A DNA stretch of 64,000 bases. It comes from JAIQFL01 sp035295745. Lineage in GTDB: Bacteria; Acidobacteriota; Terriglobia; Bryobacterales; Bryobacteraceae. The stretch lies in contig DATGIL010000039.1 of NCBI GenBank assembly GCA_035295745.1, positions 62,001 to 126,000 on the forward strand, written 5' to 3'. Below, one piece after another: positions 7,996 through 18,155 of this stretch (positions are counted from its first letter, which is position 1; each line of letters opens with the position of its first letter). Both the position numbers and the translations under genes were made by a program. The notes below the pieces were generated by a model. The model did not search any database. It was not told the origin of the DNA and was given only the letters and a program-made list of their open reading frames with translations.

Positions 7996-10942
7996 GTGGC
8001 TCGTCGGGGTCGAAAGAACCGGCAAGATCGTGCAGCAGAACTTGAGCGCGGGCCATCTGGGCAGTCGCCTGCAATGCGTTTCCTTCTAACGAGTACACGT
8101 CCGCCGCCGTCCGATGGACCTGCCAGGCGGCCCCCGGAATATCGAACTGGCCCACGATCGCGAGCGCGCTTTCAATCGCATTCGAAGCGTCCGCGTGATT
8201 TCTTTGAGCGATGGCGACTTGCGCTCGCATTTCCCAGGCAAGGGCTCGGACATTCGGCTCCCCCGTGGTGAGGGCAGCTTCCAGAAGCAACTCCGCCTCA
8301 CACTTCGCGGAAGCCACATTACCGGAATACAACAGGACTTTCGTGGTGCCAAGAGCGGCGTGCAAGCGCCAGAACCAGTGCAGGACGAACGTCGGCGTGA
8401 TGCCGAAGTCGCGAACCGCCGCAAAGCTGGCCAAAGCTGCATCGAAGTTCCGTTTATGGAGTTCCGAATACCCGTCCGCCAGCCTGGAAAGCGTGCTCAT
8501 CCAAGGGGTATGATGCAGCAGGCTATCTCGCAGGCTGGCGTCGGCCATTTGCCGCACACCGTCGAAATCGAAGCAGCTCAATCGCAGCCATGACTCCCCA
8601 AACAGGTACATCCACGGATCTTCGCCGTTCTTTTCGGCCGCAGTTCGTGCTGCCCGCACCCGGTCGAGGACTTCCCCGAATCGTCCCCACAGCAACAGCA
8701 CTACCCCTTTGGCTGCATTTCCGTGAACATAAGCCATCGGATTGGTGGTGATTCCGATCAATACGTCCGCCTGCCGGCAAGCTTCCTGAAAATCGCCTAG
8801 TAGCGCCCGCACGTAGATCGAAGGCACGTCGGGACTCTGACTCGGGTCGTTCGAGCTCGCGATCTCGTCCACGGCAGACGTCCAAGCTTCCACATCTTCC
8901 TGCCGCCACGCGTCATAAAGAAGTCGAAAACTGGAGCGCCCCAATTTGGCCTGTGCAGTGAGCATGGGGATATTCAGCTTCTCGCTGACCTCAAGGGCCT
9001 GGCGGCTGACCTCGTTGCCGCGCGTGGTATCGAGGTACCAGGCGGGCACTGCCAACCGCAGCAGCGATACTACGTGGTCCAGCGCGAGGTCCGCTTTCGC
9101 AGCCTGATCTACGGCGGCCGCAAACGATTCGGCAGCCTCCGACATTTCCCCGAGCACGTACCGCAGATCGCCAATGCGCTGCAAGATGTCGATCTCTAAT
9201 TGGATTGCCGCGGCGCGAGACACATTGGGAAGAAGGTCGAGAGCGCGCCTGAGAACCTGGATGGCATCGCGATGCGCTAACCGCTTGACCGCGTTCTCGG
9301 AGGCGCGGATCAAACAGCGTGTGGCACTCTCATATTCGAGCCCCTGTTCGAAATGCAGCGCGACTTCTGAGGCCATTTCCGATTTGCCCGCAATGCAGAT
9401 CGGCAGCAGGCGTTCGCCTAACCCGCGGTGCAGTTTGGCCCGATGGGAGCTGGAGAGGCTGCGATACAACGCCTGGCGGTACAGGGCGTGCCGGAAGTCA
9501 TAGTGCGCCGACCTGGTTCCGTCCGGCGCCGCGTGCATTCCCGCCGACAGGATGAACTGGTGCCGGCCCGCGAGCCGGTCGCACGTCTCCTCAACGGTGG
9601 CAGGAGGCGCATCCAACATCGCGGACACCACCCAAGTGGAGAAGCGCTCTCCCGCGATGCTCGCGCTCTGTAGAATGCGTTGGTCCTCCGGTTGCAAGAG
9701 TTCAAATTGAATCTCGAGCATCTGTTGCAGCGATTCCGGGATGCCAGGGTAAATCTCCTCCACCGGCGCGGAGAGGCTCACCGCGTCCCGTTCTCGGGCG
9801 ATCAGGCCCTTGTCCACCATGTCCTGAACTATCGCCGCCATGAAGAGCGGATTTCCACCCGAGTTGCGATGGATCAGGCTCGCGAGGCCGGTAGGCAGGC
9901 TCTCCGCCTCGAAGAGGGCAACGAGATACTCGGCAACGTCGGACTCTTCCAGTCGCTCGATCGCAATCTCATGACACAGTCGGCGCACGCGCAAGTCCTG
10001 TTTCAGGCCCTTCAGCGGACTCTGCGAAAGAACCACGTCCACAGGTCGGTAGGTTCCGAGGAGCAGCAGGCGCGCAGGTTCGCGCGAGCGGGCGATCGCC
10101 GAGATCACGTCTAAAGTCGAGGGATCCACCCAGTGCAGGTCCTCGAGAATAATGATCAGCGGCGTTTGCGCCGTAATGACGGCCAGTGCCTCACTGATCT
10201 CGCGCACCATCCGGTCGCGCGTCGCGCCCAGGATCTCCCGCTGCAGCGACTCTCTCTGTTCGGGCTTCACCAGCGCGGGAAACTGCACCATCCAACTGGG
10301 AGCTCGCTTGACCAGCATTTGGACCAGCGAACTGTCACCAATGGTCTGCAACAGATTGCCCATCGCCTCGAGCATCGGGTAGTAGGCTTCGATCCCCCCG
10401 AAACCTTCAATACATTGGCCGCGCGCAATGCGAATGTCGGCCCGGTCGTCCACCTGCTGTTGGAAAACGTCGACCAACGTGGTCTTGCCGATACCAGCTT
10501 CGCCCGTGACGAACACCACCTGGCGCTGGCCGGAGATCGCCTTATCGAGGCAGCCGTTCAACTCCCGCAGCCCCGCTTCCCGCCCCACAATCCGCCAGGG
10601 GGCGTGCGGGGGTGCGCCGGCACGCGAGCCGCTGTACTCGTCCGATATCGCCGCGACGAACTGATAGCCACGCTTCGGCAGCGTCTCGATGAACTCGGAT
10701 TCTCCGGCGCGATCACCCAAAGTCTTCCGAAGCTCCAGGATGTACTTCCGAATCCCCTCAGGATTGATGTGGGTTCCCGGCCACAACGCGTCGAGCAACT
10801 CGTCCGGGCTTACCAGGCGGCCCCCGTGCTCCACCAGATATCGCAGCACATCGAACGCCTTGGGCGTCACCGGCACGCGCTCATCGCCACGCAGCAGACA
10901 GTGATTTACTGTATCCAGCCGAAATAGTCCAAATGTTTTCAT
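7946..10942 (-). CDS. Winged-helix transcriptional regulator with AAA ATPase and TPR region
   Basis: 998 residues from the ATG at 10942; the frame stays open further upstream, but the DNA-binding domain begins exactly at MKTFGLFRLD. Residues ~1-100 are an OmpR/CadC-type winged helix ('VTPKAFDVLRYLVEHGGRLV', 'ELRKTLGD'). A predictor-type P-loop ATPase follows ('TGEAGIGKTTLVDVF' Walker A, 'LIIILEDLHWVDPSTLD' Walker B), then ~500 residues of TPR-like helices. This architecture resembles large MalT/AfsR-like (STAND) regulators, in which ligand binding by the helical region releases ATP-dependent activation. Target genes are unknown. It converges on the histidine kinase. Confidence 0.88.
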   Translation of the reverse strand: MKTFGLFRLDTVNHCLLRGDERVPVTPKAFDVLRYLVEHGGRLVSPDELLDALWPGTHINPEGIRKYILELRKTLGDRAGESEFIETLPKRGYQFVAAISDEYSGSRAGAPPHAPWRIVGREAGLRELNGCLDKAISGQRQVVFVTGEAGIGKTTLVDVFQQQVDDRADIRIARGQCIEGFGGIEAYYPMLEAMGNLLQTIGDSSLVQMLVKRAPSWMVQFPALVKPEQRESLQREILGATRDRMVREISEALAVITAQTPLIIILEDLHWVDPSTLDVISAIARSREPARLLLLGTYRPVDVVLSQSPLKGLKQDLRVRRLCHEIAIERLEESDVAEYLVALFEAESLPTGLASLIHRNSGGNPLFMAAIVQDMVDKGLIARERDAVSLSAPVEEIYPGIPESLQQMLEIQFELLQPEDQRILQSASIAGERFSTWVVSAMLDAPPATVEETCDRLAGRHQFILSAGMHAAPDGTRSAHYDFRHALYRQALYRSLSSSHRAKLHRGLGERLLPICIAGKSEMASEVALHFEQGLEYESATRCLIRASENAVKRLAHRDAIQVLRRALDLLPNVSRAAAIQLEIDILQRIGDLRYVLGEMSEAAESFAAAVDQAAKADLALDHVVSLLRLAVPAWYLDTTRGNEVSRQALEVSEKLNIPMLTAQAKLGRSSFRLLYDAWRQEDVEAWTSAVDEIASSNDPSQSPDVPSIYVRALLGDFQEACRQADVLIGITTNPMAYVHGNAAKGVVLLLWGRFGEVLDRVRAARTAAEKNGEDPWMYLFGESWLRLSCFDFDGVRQMADASLRDSLLHHTPWMSTLSRLADGYSELHKRNFDAALASFAAVRDFGITPTFVLHWFWRLHAALGTTKVLLYSGNVASAKCEAELLLEAALTTGEPNVRALAWEMRAQVAIAQRNHADASNAIESALAIVGQFDIPGAAWQVHRTAADVYSLEGNALQATAQMARAQVLLHDLAGSFDPDEPLRRSLLTAFPARQKSA

Positions 10943-11092
10943 CCCCGGTACGCCTGAGTGCTTCCCAATTGTAACAACGGCCCCGTTCCAGACGTTGCTC
11001 AGAGCCGTCACGAATATCCGACTAAACGGCGCCGGAAACGTCACGCGTCGGATGCCGTGGACTCCGTATCCTGATGCCATGAGGAGTCCCAA

Positions 11093-11473
11093 ATGAGATT
11101 CGCAAAGCTGGTGTTTTGGATCGCCGGCGGGTGGGGGCTGGCCGCCATCGTCCCGCTGTACTTTCTGTATGACACGATCGGCCGCATGAACCCGCCAACG
11201 GTCACCCATCCGGAGTTTTTCTACGGCTTCGCCGGTGTGGCGCTGGTATGGCAAATAGCGTTTTTCGTGATTGGGTACGCGCCCGATCGTCTCCGTCCCA
11301 TGATGATTCCGGCTGTATTCGAAAAGTTGGGATACGTGCTGATGCTCGTGGTGCTCTGCCTGCGAAACCAGATTACTCCTGCCCAAACTCTGCCGGTGAT
11401 CCCCGATGGTTTGTTGGGGATTCTGTTTGCCGTCGCCTACCGGAAGACCGGGCGCGGCGATGCCCGCCCATAG
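11093..11473 (+). CDS. Small four-helix membrane protein
   Basis: 126 residues; GAGGAG lies 7 nt before the ATG. Four hydrophobic stretches are visible (residues ~6-25, 45-62, 75-90 and 105-117), with no conserved motif. It is divergent from the winged-helix regulator (150 bp between the starts) and 77 bp upstream of a Ser/Thr kinase gene. Function unknown. Confidence 0.65.
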   Translation: MRFAKLVFWIAGGWGLAAIVPLYFLYDTIGRMNPPTVTHPEFFYGFAGVALVWQIAFFVIGYAPDRLRPMMIPAVFEKLGYVLMLVVLCLRNQITPAQTLPVIPDGLLGILFAVAYRKTGRGDARP

Positions 11474-11550
11474 CATTTTCAATTCTTACGGCGGAATCCG
11501 CAGGTATAACAGGGGCCTTGCGTCCAGCCGGGCCGCGGAATTCTCGCGTC

Positions 11551-14500
11551 ATGATCACGCAAATCGGCAGATATCAGGTTCAGGCGGAGTTGGGCCGCGG
11601 CGGGTTTGGCCGGGTCTATCGCGCTTATGACCCCACTGTCGACCGGCACGTCGCGATCAAAACCCTGACCGCCTCCGACGAGCCGGAGATGCTCAAGCGG
11701 TTTCGCAACGAGGCTGCCGCCGCCGGCAAATTGCGCCACCCCAACATCATCCTCATCCATGACTTTGGCGAGCACGAAGGTTCGCCTTTTCTCGTGATGG
11801 AACTGCTGGACGGCGAGGACCTGGAACGCATCATCGTCAAACGCCGCGAGTTGACGCTATTGAAGAAGCTCGAGGTGATGATGAAGGCTGCCGCCGGCTT
11901 GCACCACGCCCACTCGCAGGGCATCGTGCATCGCGACATCAAGCCGGCCAACATCATGCTGCTCGCCGACGGGAACGTCAAGATTCTCGACTTCGGCATC
12001 GCTCTTCTGTCCGAGGCTTCCGGCCGTCTCACGCCCCAAGGATCGGTGCTGGGGACTCTGCCCTATATGGCGCCGGAACAGTTACGCGGCTCAGTCTCGG
12101 ACGCGCTCAGCGATATCTTCGCCTACGGCGTGACGTTCTACCGGCTGGTGACCGGCGTGCACCCGTTCGACGCGCCTGAAGCGGCCGGACTGATGTACAA
12201 CATCATCCACAAGGCGCCAGCCTCGGTCCGCAACTTCTATCCGGACGCTCCCCAGGATTTGGAAGTGTTGATGGCCAAGATCCTTGAAAAGGACCGCGAC
12301 TCGCGCTATCAAACCCTGGAGGACGTACATTTCGATCTCGAGTCGATTGTCCTCACGCTCCGCAAGGAGAATGTGGGCGCACTGCTGGTGGAGGCACGCA
12401 ATCTTTTGGCGCTCGACCGGCTGGACACGGCACAAAGCGTGGTCCGGCAGGTGTTCGAGATGGATCCCGGCAATCGCACGGCGAGAGAGCTGCGCGATCA
12501 GTTACAGAAGCAGATCAAGGAACGGGAAATCCGGCCACGCGTGACCTCTCTGGTCGGCTCCGGACGCCAGGAACTCAGTGCGCGGCAGTATGACCAGGCG
12601 ATCCAGAAGTTCGAGTCCGCACTGCGGCTCGACAAATCCAACCCGGAGCTGAGTGCGCTCCTCGAGCAGGCCAGAGCCGAGTGGGGAGCAGCGAAACGTG
12701 CCGGCACATTGGTCGACCAGGCGCGCCAGGAGCTCCGACTCGGCGATTTGACGGCGGCCCACGCGCATCTTCAAGAAGCGCTGTCTACCGACCCGCGCAA
12801 TCCGGAAGCTACCCCGCTGCTCGAGAACGTCCGACAGCAGCTCGACGCACGGCAAGAACAGCAACGTCTCCTGGACGCGCTCGCCAACGTGAAGACTCTG
12901 ATGCTCTCGGGCAACTGCACGGAGGCGTTCCAGGGCGCGACGCAGCTCCACAGGGCATTTCCGCAATCGTCCGAAGCCGAAAAGCTCCTGGAGAAGGCTT
13001 CACAGGCGAAAGAGCGGCTCCAGCAATTGCTAGCGGGCATCGATTCAGCAAAGAAGTTGGTCCGCAACAAACACCTCTCCGAGGCCGAGCAACATCTCAC
13101 GCAACTGCTGGTGAAATTTCCGGACGCGCCGGAACTCCGCGCGCAACTTTCGCAGGCCACGGAGCTGTTGCAGAGTGTCCGGACGCAACAGGCAGAAGAA
13201 GGGCGCGAACGCCAGCGGCGTGCGACCGCGATTCATAGCGCACTTCTCGAAGCCCAGCAACTGCTGGACTCTGGTGATCCGGAAGCGGCGATTGCCGTAC
13301 TCAAACCTGCAATCAAGCAGTATGCGGGCGAGAAGGATCTCGAGAGCTTACTGAAGGTGGCGCAGCACACTCTGCGCATGCGGGCACAGGCGCAGGCCCT
13401 CACACTCGGACCGCAACAGGACGTAGTCGCGGCCGTTCTGACCCCTGGCACCAGGAAACGGCCTCCGTTGAAACTCGTGGCGGCGGCCCTCTGCGGCGCG
13501 GTCGGGATCGCTGCGATCGTCGTAGTGCCGAAGCTGGTGTCTCACCGTCCGATTCCGCCGGTACAGGTGGAGATCAGAACTTCACCGGAAGGAACGTCGG
13601 TCCGCATCGGAAACCAGTCGTGCGTGGTGCCGGCATGCCGCCTCAGCCTGCCACCCGGACAGTATCAGCTCGAAGCGCGCCTCGACGGGTACGAGCCGCT
13701 GCTGCAGCAGTTGAGCCTGGCACCCGGCAAAACTCCGAATATCGTAGATCTCACGCTGCAACCGATACCCGCTCCCCCTCCTAAAAATGACGACGACGGG
13801 CAGAGGGCGATCGGCACAGGCACCCTGATCGTGCAGACGGGGGTGGCGGATGCCACAGTCTATATTGATGGCACTCCGCGCGGACGGACCGATTCCAAGG
13901 GTGCGTTGAGCTTGCCGCTAGACCCGAAGACACACGAAGTCCGCGTCGAGAGGAGCGGCTACCGCAAGGCTGCGGGGCAGCGGGTCGAGCTGGCGGAAGG
14001 CTCCAATCGGACAGTCGCCTTCACTCTGATCCCCGAGGCTGCGCGACTGGAACTGCGCAACGCGCCCGCTGGCGTGGCGGTCTCGGCCGGCGGTAAGCTG
14101 CTCGGAAGAACCGATGGGTCGCAAGTCTTCCTTTTTCCCACTCCGGTAACTGTCGGCGACCAGGCCATCCAGTTCACCTCGGCGGCCGCCAAGCTCTCAG
14201 CGCAGCGGCGCTTCGAGCCCGGCCAGACCGTTCGACTCGACTGGAAAGAGATCGCGCCCCTGCCGCCAACCTCTAACGCCGAGGTGATCGAAAAGCAGGA
14301 TTGGGATCGCGTTCGCAACGCTACGGATGCCGCGCAGTTTCGGGAATTCATACGGCTTCATCCCAACAGCCTCCACGCACGCGAAGCGGAGCAGCGCGTT
14401 GCCGATCTGCTCTGGAGCCGGGTGGACCGCGCAAACACCGAGGCGGTCCGCCAATTCGCTAAAGACAACCCGGGGAATCCGCACCTGCCGGAAGCGCAGA

Positions 14501-14940
14501 AGATTTTGGACCAGTATGACACCGAGCAGCGCCTGGCACAGGAACGCGCCCGTCAAGAGCAGCTCAACCAGGAGCGAATCCGCCAGGAACTGGCAGCCAA
14601 GGCCAAAGGCGAGCAGGAGCGCCAATCGCAGGTGAAGCAACAGGTGCTCGACACTTTGAAGCAGTTGGACGCCGCGGTCCAACGGAAGCGAATCCGCGAC
14701 GTGAAGGCCATTTGGCCCACCGCACCCCAATTGTTCCTCGATTCATTGGGGAGCTCGCGCGTCAAAATGTCGTTGGCATCCAAGGCGGAAGGCGTACGTT
14801 TCACCGACAGCGTCGATCGCGTCTCGGTGCAGTGCGACCTGATCACCCTGACCGGCTCGTCGTCCCAGCACCAGTCAGCCACCTTCGCGCTTCACATCAA
14901 GGACGGCGTGTGGACCATCGAAACCGCGCGTTTTGAGTGA
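11551..14940 (+). CDS. Ser/Thr protein kinase with TPR, transmembrane helix and PEGA domains
   Basis: 1129 residues from the ATG at 11551, which gives 'MITQIGRYQVQAELGRGGFG'; the frame is open further upstream but unlikely to be coding. The Hanks-type kinase domain (~7-270) has the glycine loop, 'VAIKTL' Lys, 'HRDIKPANIM', 'DFGIALL' and 'GTLPYMAPEQL'. TPR-like helices fill ~290-620. A single membrane helix (~640-662) is followed by an extracytoplasmic part with two or three PEGA beta repeats (~670-880), an Arg/Gln-rich coiled coil (~990-1050) and an NTF2-like C-terminal domain. The layout suggests a trans-envelope sensor kinase. No ribosome-binding site is evident. Confidence 0.9.
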   Translation: MITQIGRYQVQAELGRGGFGRVYRAYDPTVDRHVAIKTLTASDEPEMLKRFRNEAAAAGKLRHPNIILIHDFGEHEGSPFLVMELLDGEDLERIIVKRRELTLLKKLEVMMKAAAGLHHAHSQGIVHRDIKPANIMLLADGNVKILDFGIALLSEASGRLTPQGSVLGTLPYMAPEQLRGSVSDALSDIFAYGVTFYRLVTGVHPFDAPEAAGLMYNIIHKAPASVRNFYPDAPQDLEVLMAKILEKDRDSRYQTLEDVHFDLESIVLTLRKENVGALLVEARNLLALDRLDTAQSVVRQVFEMDPGNRTARELRDQLQKQIKEREIRPRVTSLVGSGRQELSARQYDQAIQKFESALRLDKSNPELSALLEQARAEWGAAKRAGTLVDQARQELRLGDLTAAHAHLQEALSTDPRNPEATPLLENVRQQLDARQEQQRLLDALANVKTLMLSGNCTEAFQGATQLHRAFPQSSEAEKLLEKASQAKERLQQLLAGIDSAKKLVRNKHLSEAEQHLTQLLVKFPDAPELRAQLSQATELLQSVRTQQAEEGRERQRRATAIHSALLEAQQLLDSGDPEAAIAVLKPAIKQYAGEKDLESLLKVAQHTLRMRAQAQALTLGPQQDVVAAVLTPGTRKRPPLKLVAAALCGAVGIAAIVVVPKLVSHRPIPPVQVEIRTSPEGTSVRIGNQSCVVPACRLSLPPGQYQLEARLDGYEPLLQQLSLAPGKTPNIVDLTLQPIPAPPPKNDDDGQRAIGTGTLIVQTGVADATVYIDGTPRGRTDSKGALSLPLDPKTHEVRVERSGYRKAAGQRVELAEGSNRTVAFTLIPEAARLELRNAPAGVAVSAGGKLLGRTDGSQVFLFPTPVTVGDQAIQFTSAAAKLSAQRRFEPGQTVRLDWKEIAPLPPTSNAEVIEKQDWDRVRNATDAAQFREFIRLHPNSLHAREAEQRVADLLWSRVDRANTEAVRQFAKDNPGNPHLPEAQKILDQYDTEQRLAQERARQEQLNQERIRQELAAKAKGEQERQSQVKQQVLDTLKQLDAAVQRKRIRDVKAIWPTAPQLFLDSLGSSRVKMSLASKAEGVRFTDSVDRVSVQCDLITLTGSSSQHQSATFALHIKDGVWTIETARFE

Positions 14941-15066
14941 TGCCGTACGCGCAAACGTAAAAAGGAGAATTTGTTCGCGGCGTGGCGCTTCAGATTAACC
15001 GTGAAATTCCGCAGGTGTTAGTGGAGGACCGGCAGGCGTTAACAGCCGGTTCCGTTTAGGAGGATC

Positions 15067-16626
15067 ATGTCTCACAAATTCAATCTGATTGTCACTGCAG
15101 CACTTTGCGTGGGGTTTGCTCAGGGCCAGTCGCAAAACGCTCCGAGTGTTTCGCAGGTGCTGATGTATTCAGCCACCATGCCCAACCTGACCGTGCCCAC
15201 TTCGACGGGCGTAGGCGGAACCACACTGCCCAGATCCGTGGCCAGCATCTTCACCGAGACGGCCACCACCGCGAATCTGGGCGATGCCACGGCGAGCGCC
15301 ATCAACAACGCCGCCAATTACAGCATCTCCCGCAACATCGTACAACTCAACAACGCGCTCAACGCGAGTATCGCGACGGCGCTCTCGATTATTCCACTCT
15401 CCTCTCCCGCCTCTGGCGTGATCGTTCGCAAAGATCCGGCCACCGGCGCGGAACTGCCCGTCAGCAGCACACTCGGTCCCATTTTTACCGAGCGTGCGGA
15501 GACTATCGGCAAAGGCAACTTCTACGTAGGGTTCTCGAACCAGGACTTCCACTTCACCAAGTTCAACGGCACTTCGCTCAATTCGCTCAGCATTCTGTAC
15601 ACGGGCGGCGATCCGTCCAAGGTCGTCCTGGGAAGCCCGCTCTCCACGGTTCCCGCGACATTCGGACTCGGGCTGGATGTGCGCCTCTCGCAGGACATCG
15701 CTTTCTTCACGTACGGCGTCACGGACCGCGTGGATGTTTCACTTGGTCTCCCTGTGATTCACGCCGCGGTCAGCGGGCGCATGTACAACGGCATGATCTA
15801 TGCCGGCAACGGCGTCGGCACCAACGGGTCCACGTGCTGGTGCGCCAACACGTTTACTCCGGGCTTCCCGACCTTGATCCAACCGCAGATCGGTAGCGCG
15901 TCGCAGGGCAAGACGGGACTGGGAGACGTCCTGGTGCGCGTGAAGGCCACGGTGTACCGCAGTTCGACGGCCGTAGTTGCCGTTGGCGGCGATCTGCGCC
16001 TGCCCACCGGCGACGAGGCCAATTACCTGGGTGTCGGCACCACCACGGTCAAGCCGTTCACCGCGGTCTCGTTCTACACCAAGCCGCTGCGCAACAACAT
16101 CGTGCTCTCTCCGCATTTCGATGTGGGCTGGCAATTCAGCGGCAAGAGCACCCTGGGAGGCGAACTGCAAGGTACGCCAATGACCCAGAGTACGGCTACC
16201 GGCAACATCAACTACGTCGCCGCGCCGTTCTTCTCCACCAAGGGTTACCTGCCAGATGTGTTTTCCTGGGCGGCGGGAACGGAACTGGCATTCGGCCGGC
16301 ACAACACCTTCATCGCCGACATTCTGGGTAACCAGGTGGGCTGGATCCACGGGATTCCCAATGCAACCATGCAGACCATCTCGAATGTGTTGTTGCCCAC
16401 GGGGCCCAACGGCGACGGCAGCGGCGCAGCCGTTCCGGTGAAGGGCTCCGCGTCCGGGCTGGTGAGCGCGGGACGCGTCTCCTTCGGACAGTACAGCGCT
16501 TCACTGGGTTACAAGGCACGCATTAATCAGAACCTGGTAGCGAACTTCAACGTGGTGCTGCGCCTCGACAACAACGGCCTGGTGGCGCGCGCCGTGCCCA
16601 TGGTGGGCCTCGGTTACAGCTTCTAA
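15067..16626 (+). CDS. Outer-membrane beta-barrel (transporter-like) protein
   Basis: 519 residues behind an AGGAGG-type ribosome site (15057-15064). A signal peptide (~1-20, cut near FAQGQS) precedes a ~130-residue Ala/Asn/Thr-rich plug-like segment. The rest alternates amphipathic strands ('GKGNFYVGFSNQDFHFTKF', 'TDRVDVSLGLPV', 'GLGDVLVRVKATVY', 'VAVGGDLRLPTGDEANYLG') and ends in 'GLGYSF', the C-terminal aromatic that outer-membrane insertion machinery recognises. This is the pattern of the 'transporter'/phenol-meta-degradation-like barrel family; cargo unknown. A strong terminator follows. Confidence 0.75.
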   Translation: MSHKFNLIVTAALCVGFAQGQSQNAPSVSQVLMYSATMPNLTVPTSTGVGGTTLPRSVASIFTETATTANLGDATASAINNAANYSISRNIVQLNNALNASIATALSIIPLSSPASGVIVRKDPATGAELPVSSTLGPIFTERAETIGKGNFYVGFSNQDFHFTKFNGTSLNSLSILYTGGDPSKVVLGSPLSTVPATFGLGLDVRLSQDIAFFTYGVTDRVDVSLGLPVIHAAVSGRMYNGMIYAGNGVGTNGSTCWCANTFTPGFPTLIQPQIGSASQGKTGLGDVLVRVKATVYRSSTAVVAVGGDLRLPTGDEANYLGVGTTTVKPFTAVSFYTKPLRNNIVLSPHFDVGWQFSGKSTLGGELQGTPMTQSTATGNINYVAAPFFSTKGYLPDVFSWAAGTELAFGRHNTFIADILGNQVGWIHGIPNATMQTISNVLLPTGPNGDGSGAAVPVKGSASGLVSAGRVSFGQYSASLGYKARINQNLVANFNVVLRLDNNGLVARAVPMVGLGYSF

Positions 16627-16656
16627 GCGACGCGAGTCCAATCCCGCGTTGCGTTT

Positions 16657-16692
16657 GCCCGCCGGCGAGGTATCGCCGGCGGGCATTTTTTT
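16657..16692 (+). terminator. Rho-independent terminator of the outer-membrane protein gene
   Basis: A perfect 12-bp stem (GCCCGCCGGCGA / TCGCCGGCGGGC), a 4-nt loop and a run of seven T residues. Confidence 0.92.
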
Positions 16693-16695
16693 GGG

Positions 16696-16880
16696 GTGGC
16701 GCAAAGACTCATCTTTGCCGTCTCGACACTCTTGTCGAGACTTTTCGACTGTCCGCCAATTTCCAGCTTTTTGACGTTCTTGTCTGGATGCAGAGGAGCG
16801 TTCTAATGGGCGGAATTCGTGGACGACCCGAAGATCGTCGAGAAGAGTCTCGACGCGGCAAAGACGAGTCTTTGCGCCAC
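16696..16880. repeat. 185-bp element with long terminal inverted repeats
   Basis: The left arm 16696-16741 (GTGGCGCAAAGACTCATCTT...) and right arm 16834-16880, read on the other strand (GTGGCGCAAAGACTCGTCTT...), match over ~45 nt with a few mismatches. The ~90-bp centre has no ORF. It lies between a terminator and the convergent end of the PP2C gene. This is the form of a MITE or REP/BIME-like element; no target duplication is evident. Confidence 0.8.
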
Positions 16881-16890
16881 ATCGTAATCT

Positions 16891-17739
16891 CTAATGATTG
16901 CCACTGTGCCGGTAGAGGATCGCTGTGATGTTATCTCTCCCGCTGGCCGAGTTCGCCCGATCGACCAGCGCCGTGGCAACCTGCCGCATCGACCCGCGTG
17001 AACCAAGTTCCGCTCGAAGCTCGCCGTCGCCCAACGCCTCCCACAAGCCATCCGAGCAGAGCAGGACACGATCTCCGTCCTTCACCTTGACACTCGTAAA
17101 CTCGGGAACCGCGCAATCCTTGGCGCCGATCGCTCGTGTCAGGCTTCCGCGCAGAGGATGAGATCGGGCCTGCTCGGGCGTAAGCAAGCCGGCCGCGATC
17201 AACTCTCCCGCCCACGAATGATCGTTCGTCAGACGCCGCAGCCTGCCTCCTGACCAGTGGTACGCACGCGAGTCCCCTACGTGGCAGATGTGCACAATGT
17301 CGCCTTCGACCACTCCCGCAACCGCGGTGCTTCCCATCCCGCGCCATCCGGCTCTTTCCAGGCTGTGAATCGCCACGGCGCTTTGGGCCTTCGCGAAGGC
17401 CAGCGTCAGCCGATCCCGCACTGGAATCTCCCGCCTCGCCGGTTGCAGCACTTCCATAATGGCACTCACCGCGAGGGTGCTTGCCATCTCTCCGAGTGTG
17501 TGTCCGCCCATGCCGTCTGCCAGTGCCCACAGGAGGCCGTCGTTCGATAGAGCGTATGCGTCCTCGTTATGAGTGCGGAACTGGCCGACCTCCGTGATGG
17601 CGCAGAGCGACACGGCTGGCGTCGAGATTTGTCGGTGCGGAGACTGCTCGAACCTCGGTTCGGGCGCGGTTGGAGGCTCGGGAACGGTAGTCAATCGGGA
17701 GCGGATAATGTCGCGAATCGACTGCACCATCGCCTTCAT
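16891..17739 (-). CDS. PP2C-type Ser/Thr protein phosphatase
   Basis: 282 residues. After a ~45-residue Pro-rich leader, the PP2C metal-site motifs appear in order: 'VGQFRTHNEDAYAL', 'WALADGMGGH', 'HVGDSRAYHW', 'DRVLLCSDGLWEAL' and the closing 'GRDNITAILY'; the aspartates of these blocks bind the two Mn/Mg ions. It is the expected antagonist of the nearby Ser/Thr kinases and is divergent from one of them. No membrane segment, so it is cytoplasmic. The ATG at 17739 was kept; one at 17730 is equally possible. Confidence 0.93.
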   Translation of the reverse strand: MKAMVQSIRDIIRSRLTTVPEPPTAPEPRFEQSPHRQISTPAVSLCAITEVGQFRTHNEDAYALSNDGLLWALADGMGGHTLGEMASTLAVSAIMEVLQPARREIPVRDRLTLAFAKAQSAVAIHSLERAGWRGMGSTAVAGVVEGDIVHICHVGDSRAYHWSGGRLRRLTNDHSWAGELIAAGLLTPEQARSHPLRGSLTRAIGAKDCAVPEFTSVKVKDGDRVLLCSDGLWEALGDGELRAELGSRGSMRQVATALVDRANSASGRDNITAILYRHSGNH

Positions 17740-18155
17740 GAAGCAGCCGGACCCCGGTCCGATAACTCCCTACGAAACGAGCTGGCACCACGGGGGTCCT
17801 TTGCCGAACTGCCTCTCCCGTGTATCACTCGTGAAACTAAAGACAACGTTAGGTTTCGGTAACAATCAGACATACACCGGCAGTTTTCCCGAGTGAAGAT
17901 GTGTATCCAATTCATAACTGCGAAATTCACAAGTGAAATTGAACAAAATGGGGATAAGTTTGCGAATCCGCGCATCCTGCTGCGCGCGCTTGGCATCCAT
18001 AGAGGATCTCGGACTCCGGCTGCACCATAGAGCCCGAGAGAATGGAGCGGGCGCAATTCCCCTGGCCGAGACTTTCCTGTAAAAGGAGTCGCGGCAACCG
18101 CACTGTCGCCGCTCCTACGGGTTGCTCACAAAAACGAGGAAGAGCCGTCAATACC
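17740..18155. other. Intergenic region between divergent phosphatase and kinase genes
   Basis: 416 bp, more AT-rich than its flanks. It should hold the two divergent promoters. I see no convincing sigma-70 hexamer pair, no repeat and no ORF with coding character. A GAGGAAGAG ribosome site at 18136-18144 belongs to the kinase gene. Confidence 0.5.

Noticed and set aside
7946..11482. A 1178-aa start for the winged-helix regulator
   Set aside because: The extra N-terminal 180 residues are antisense to the small membrane-protein gene; the DNA-binding domain begins at the ATG at 10942.
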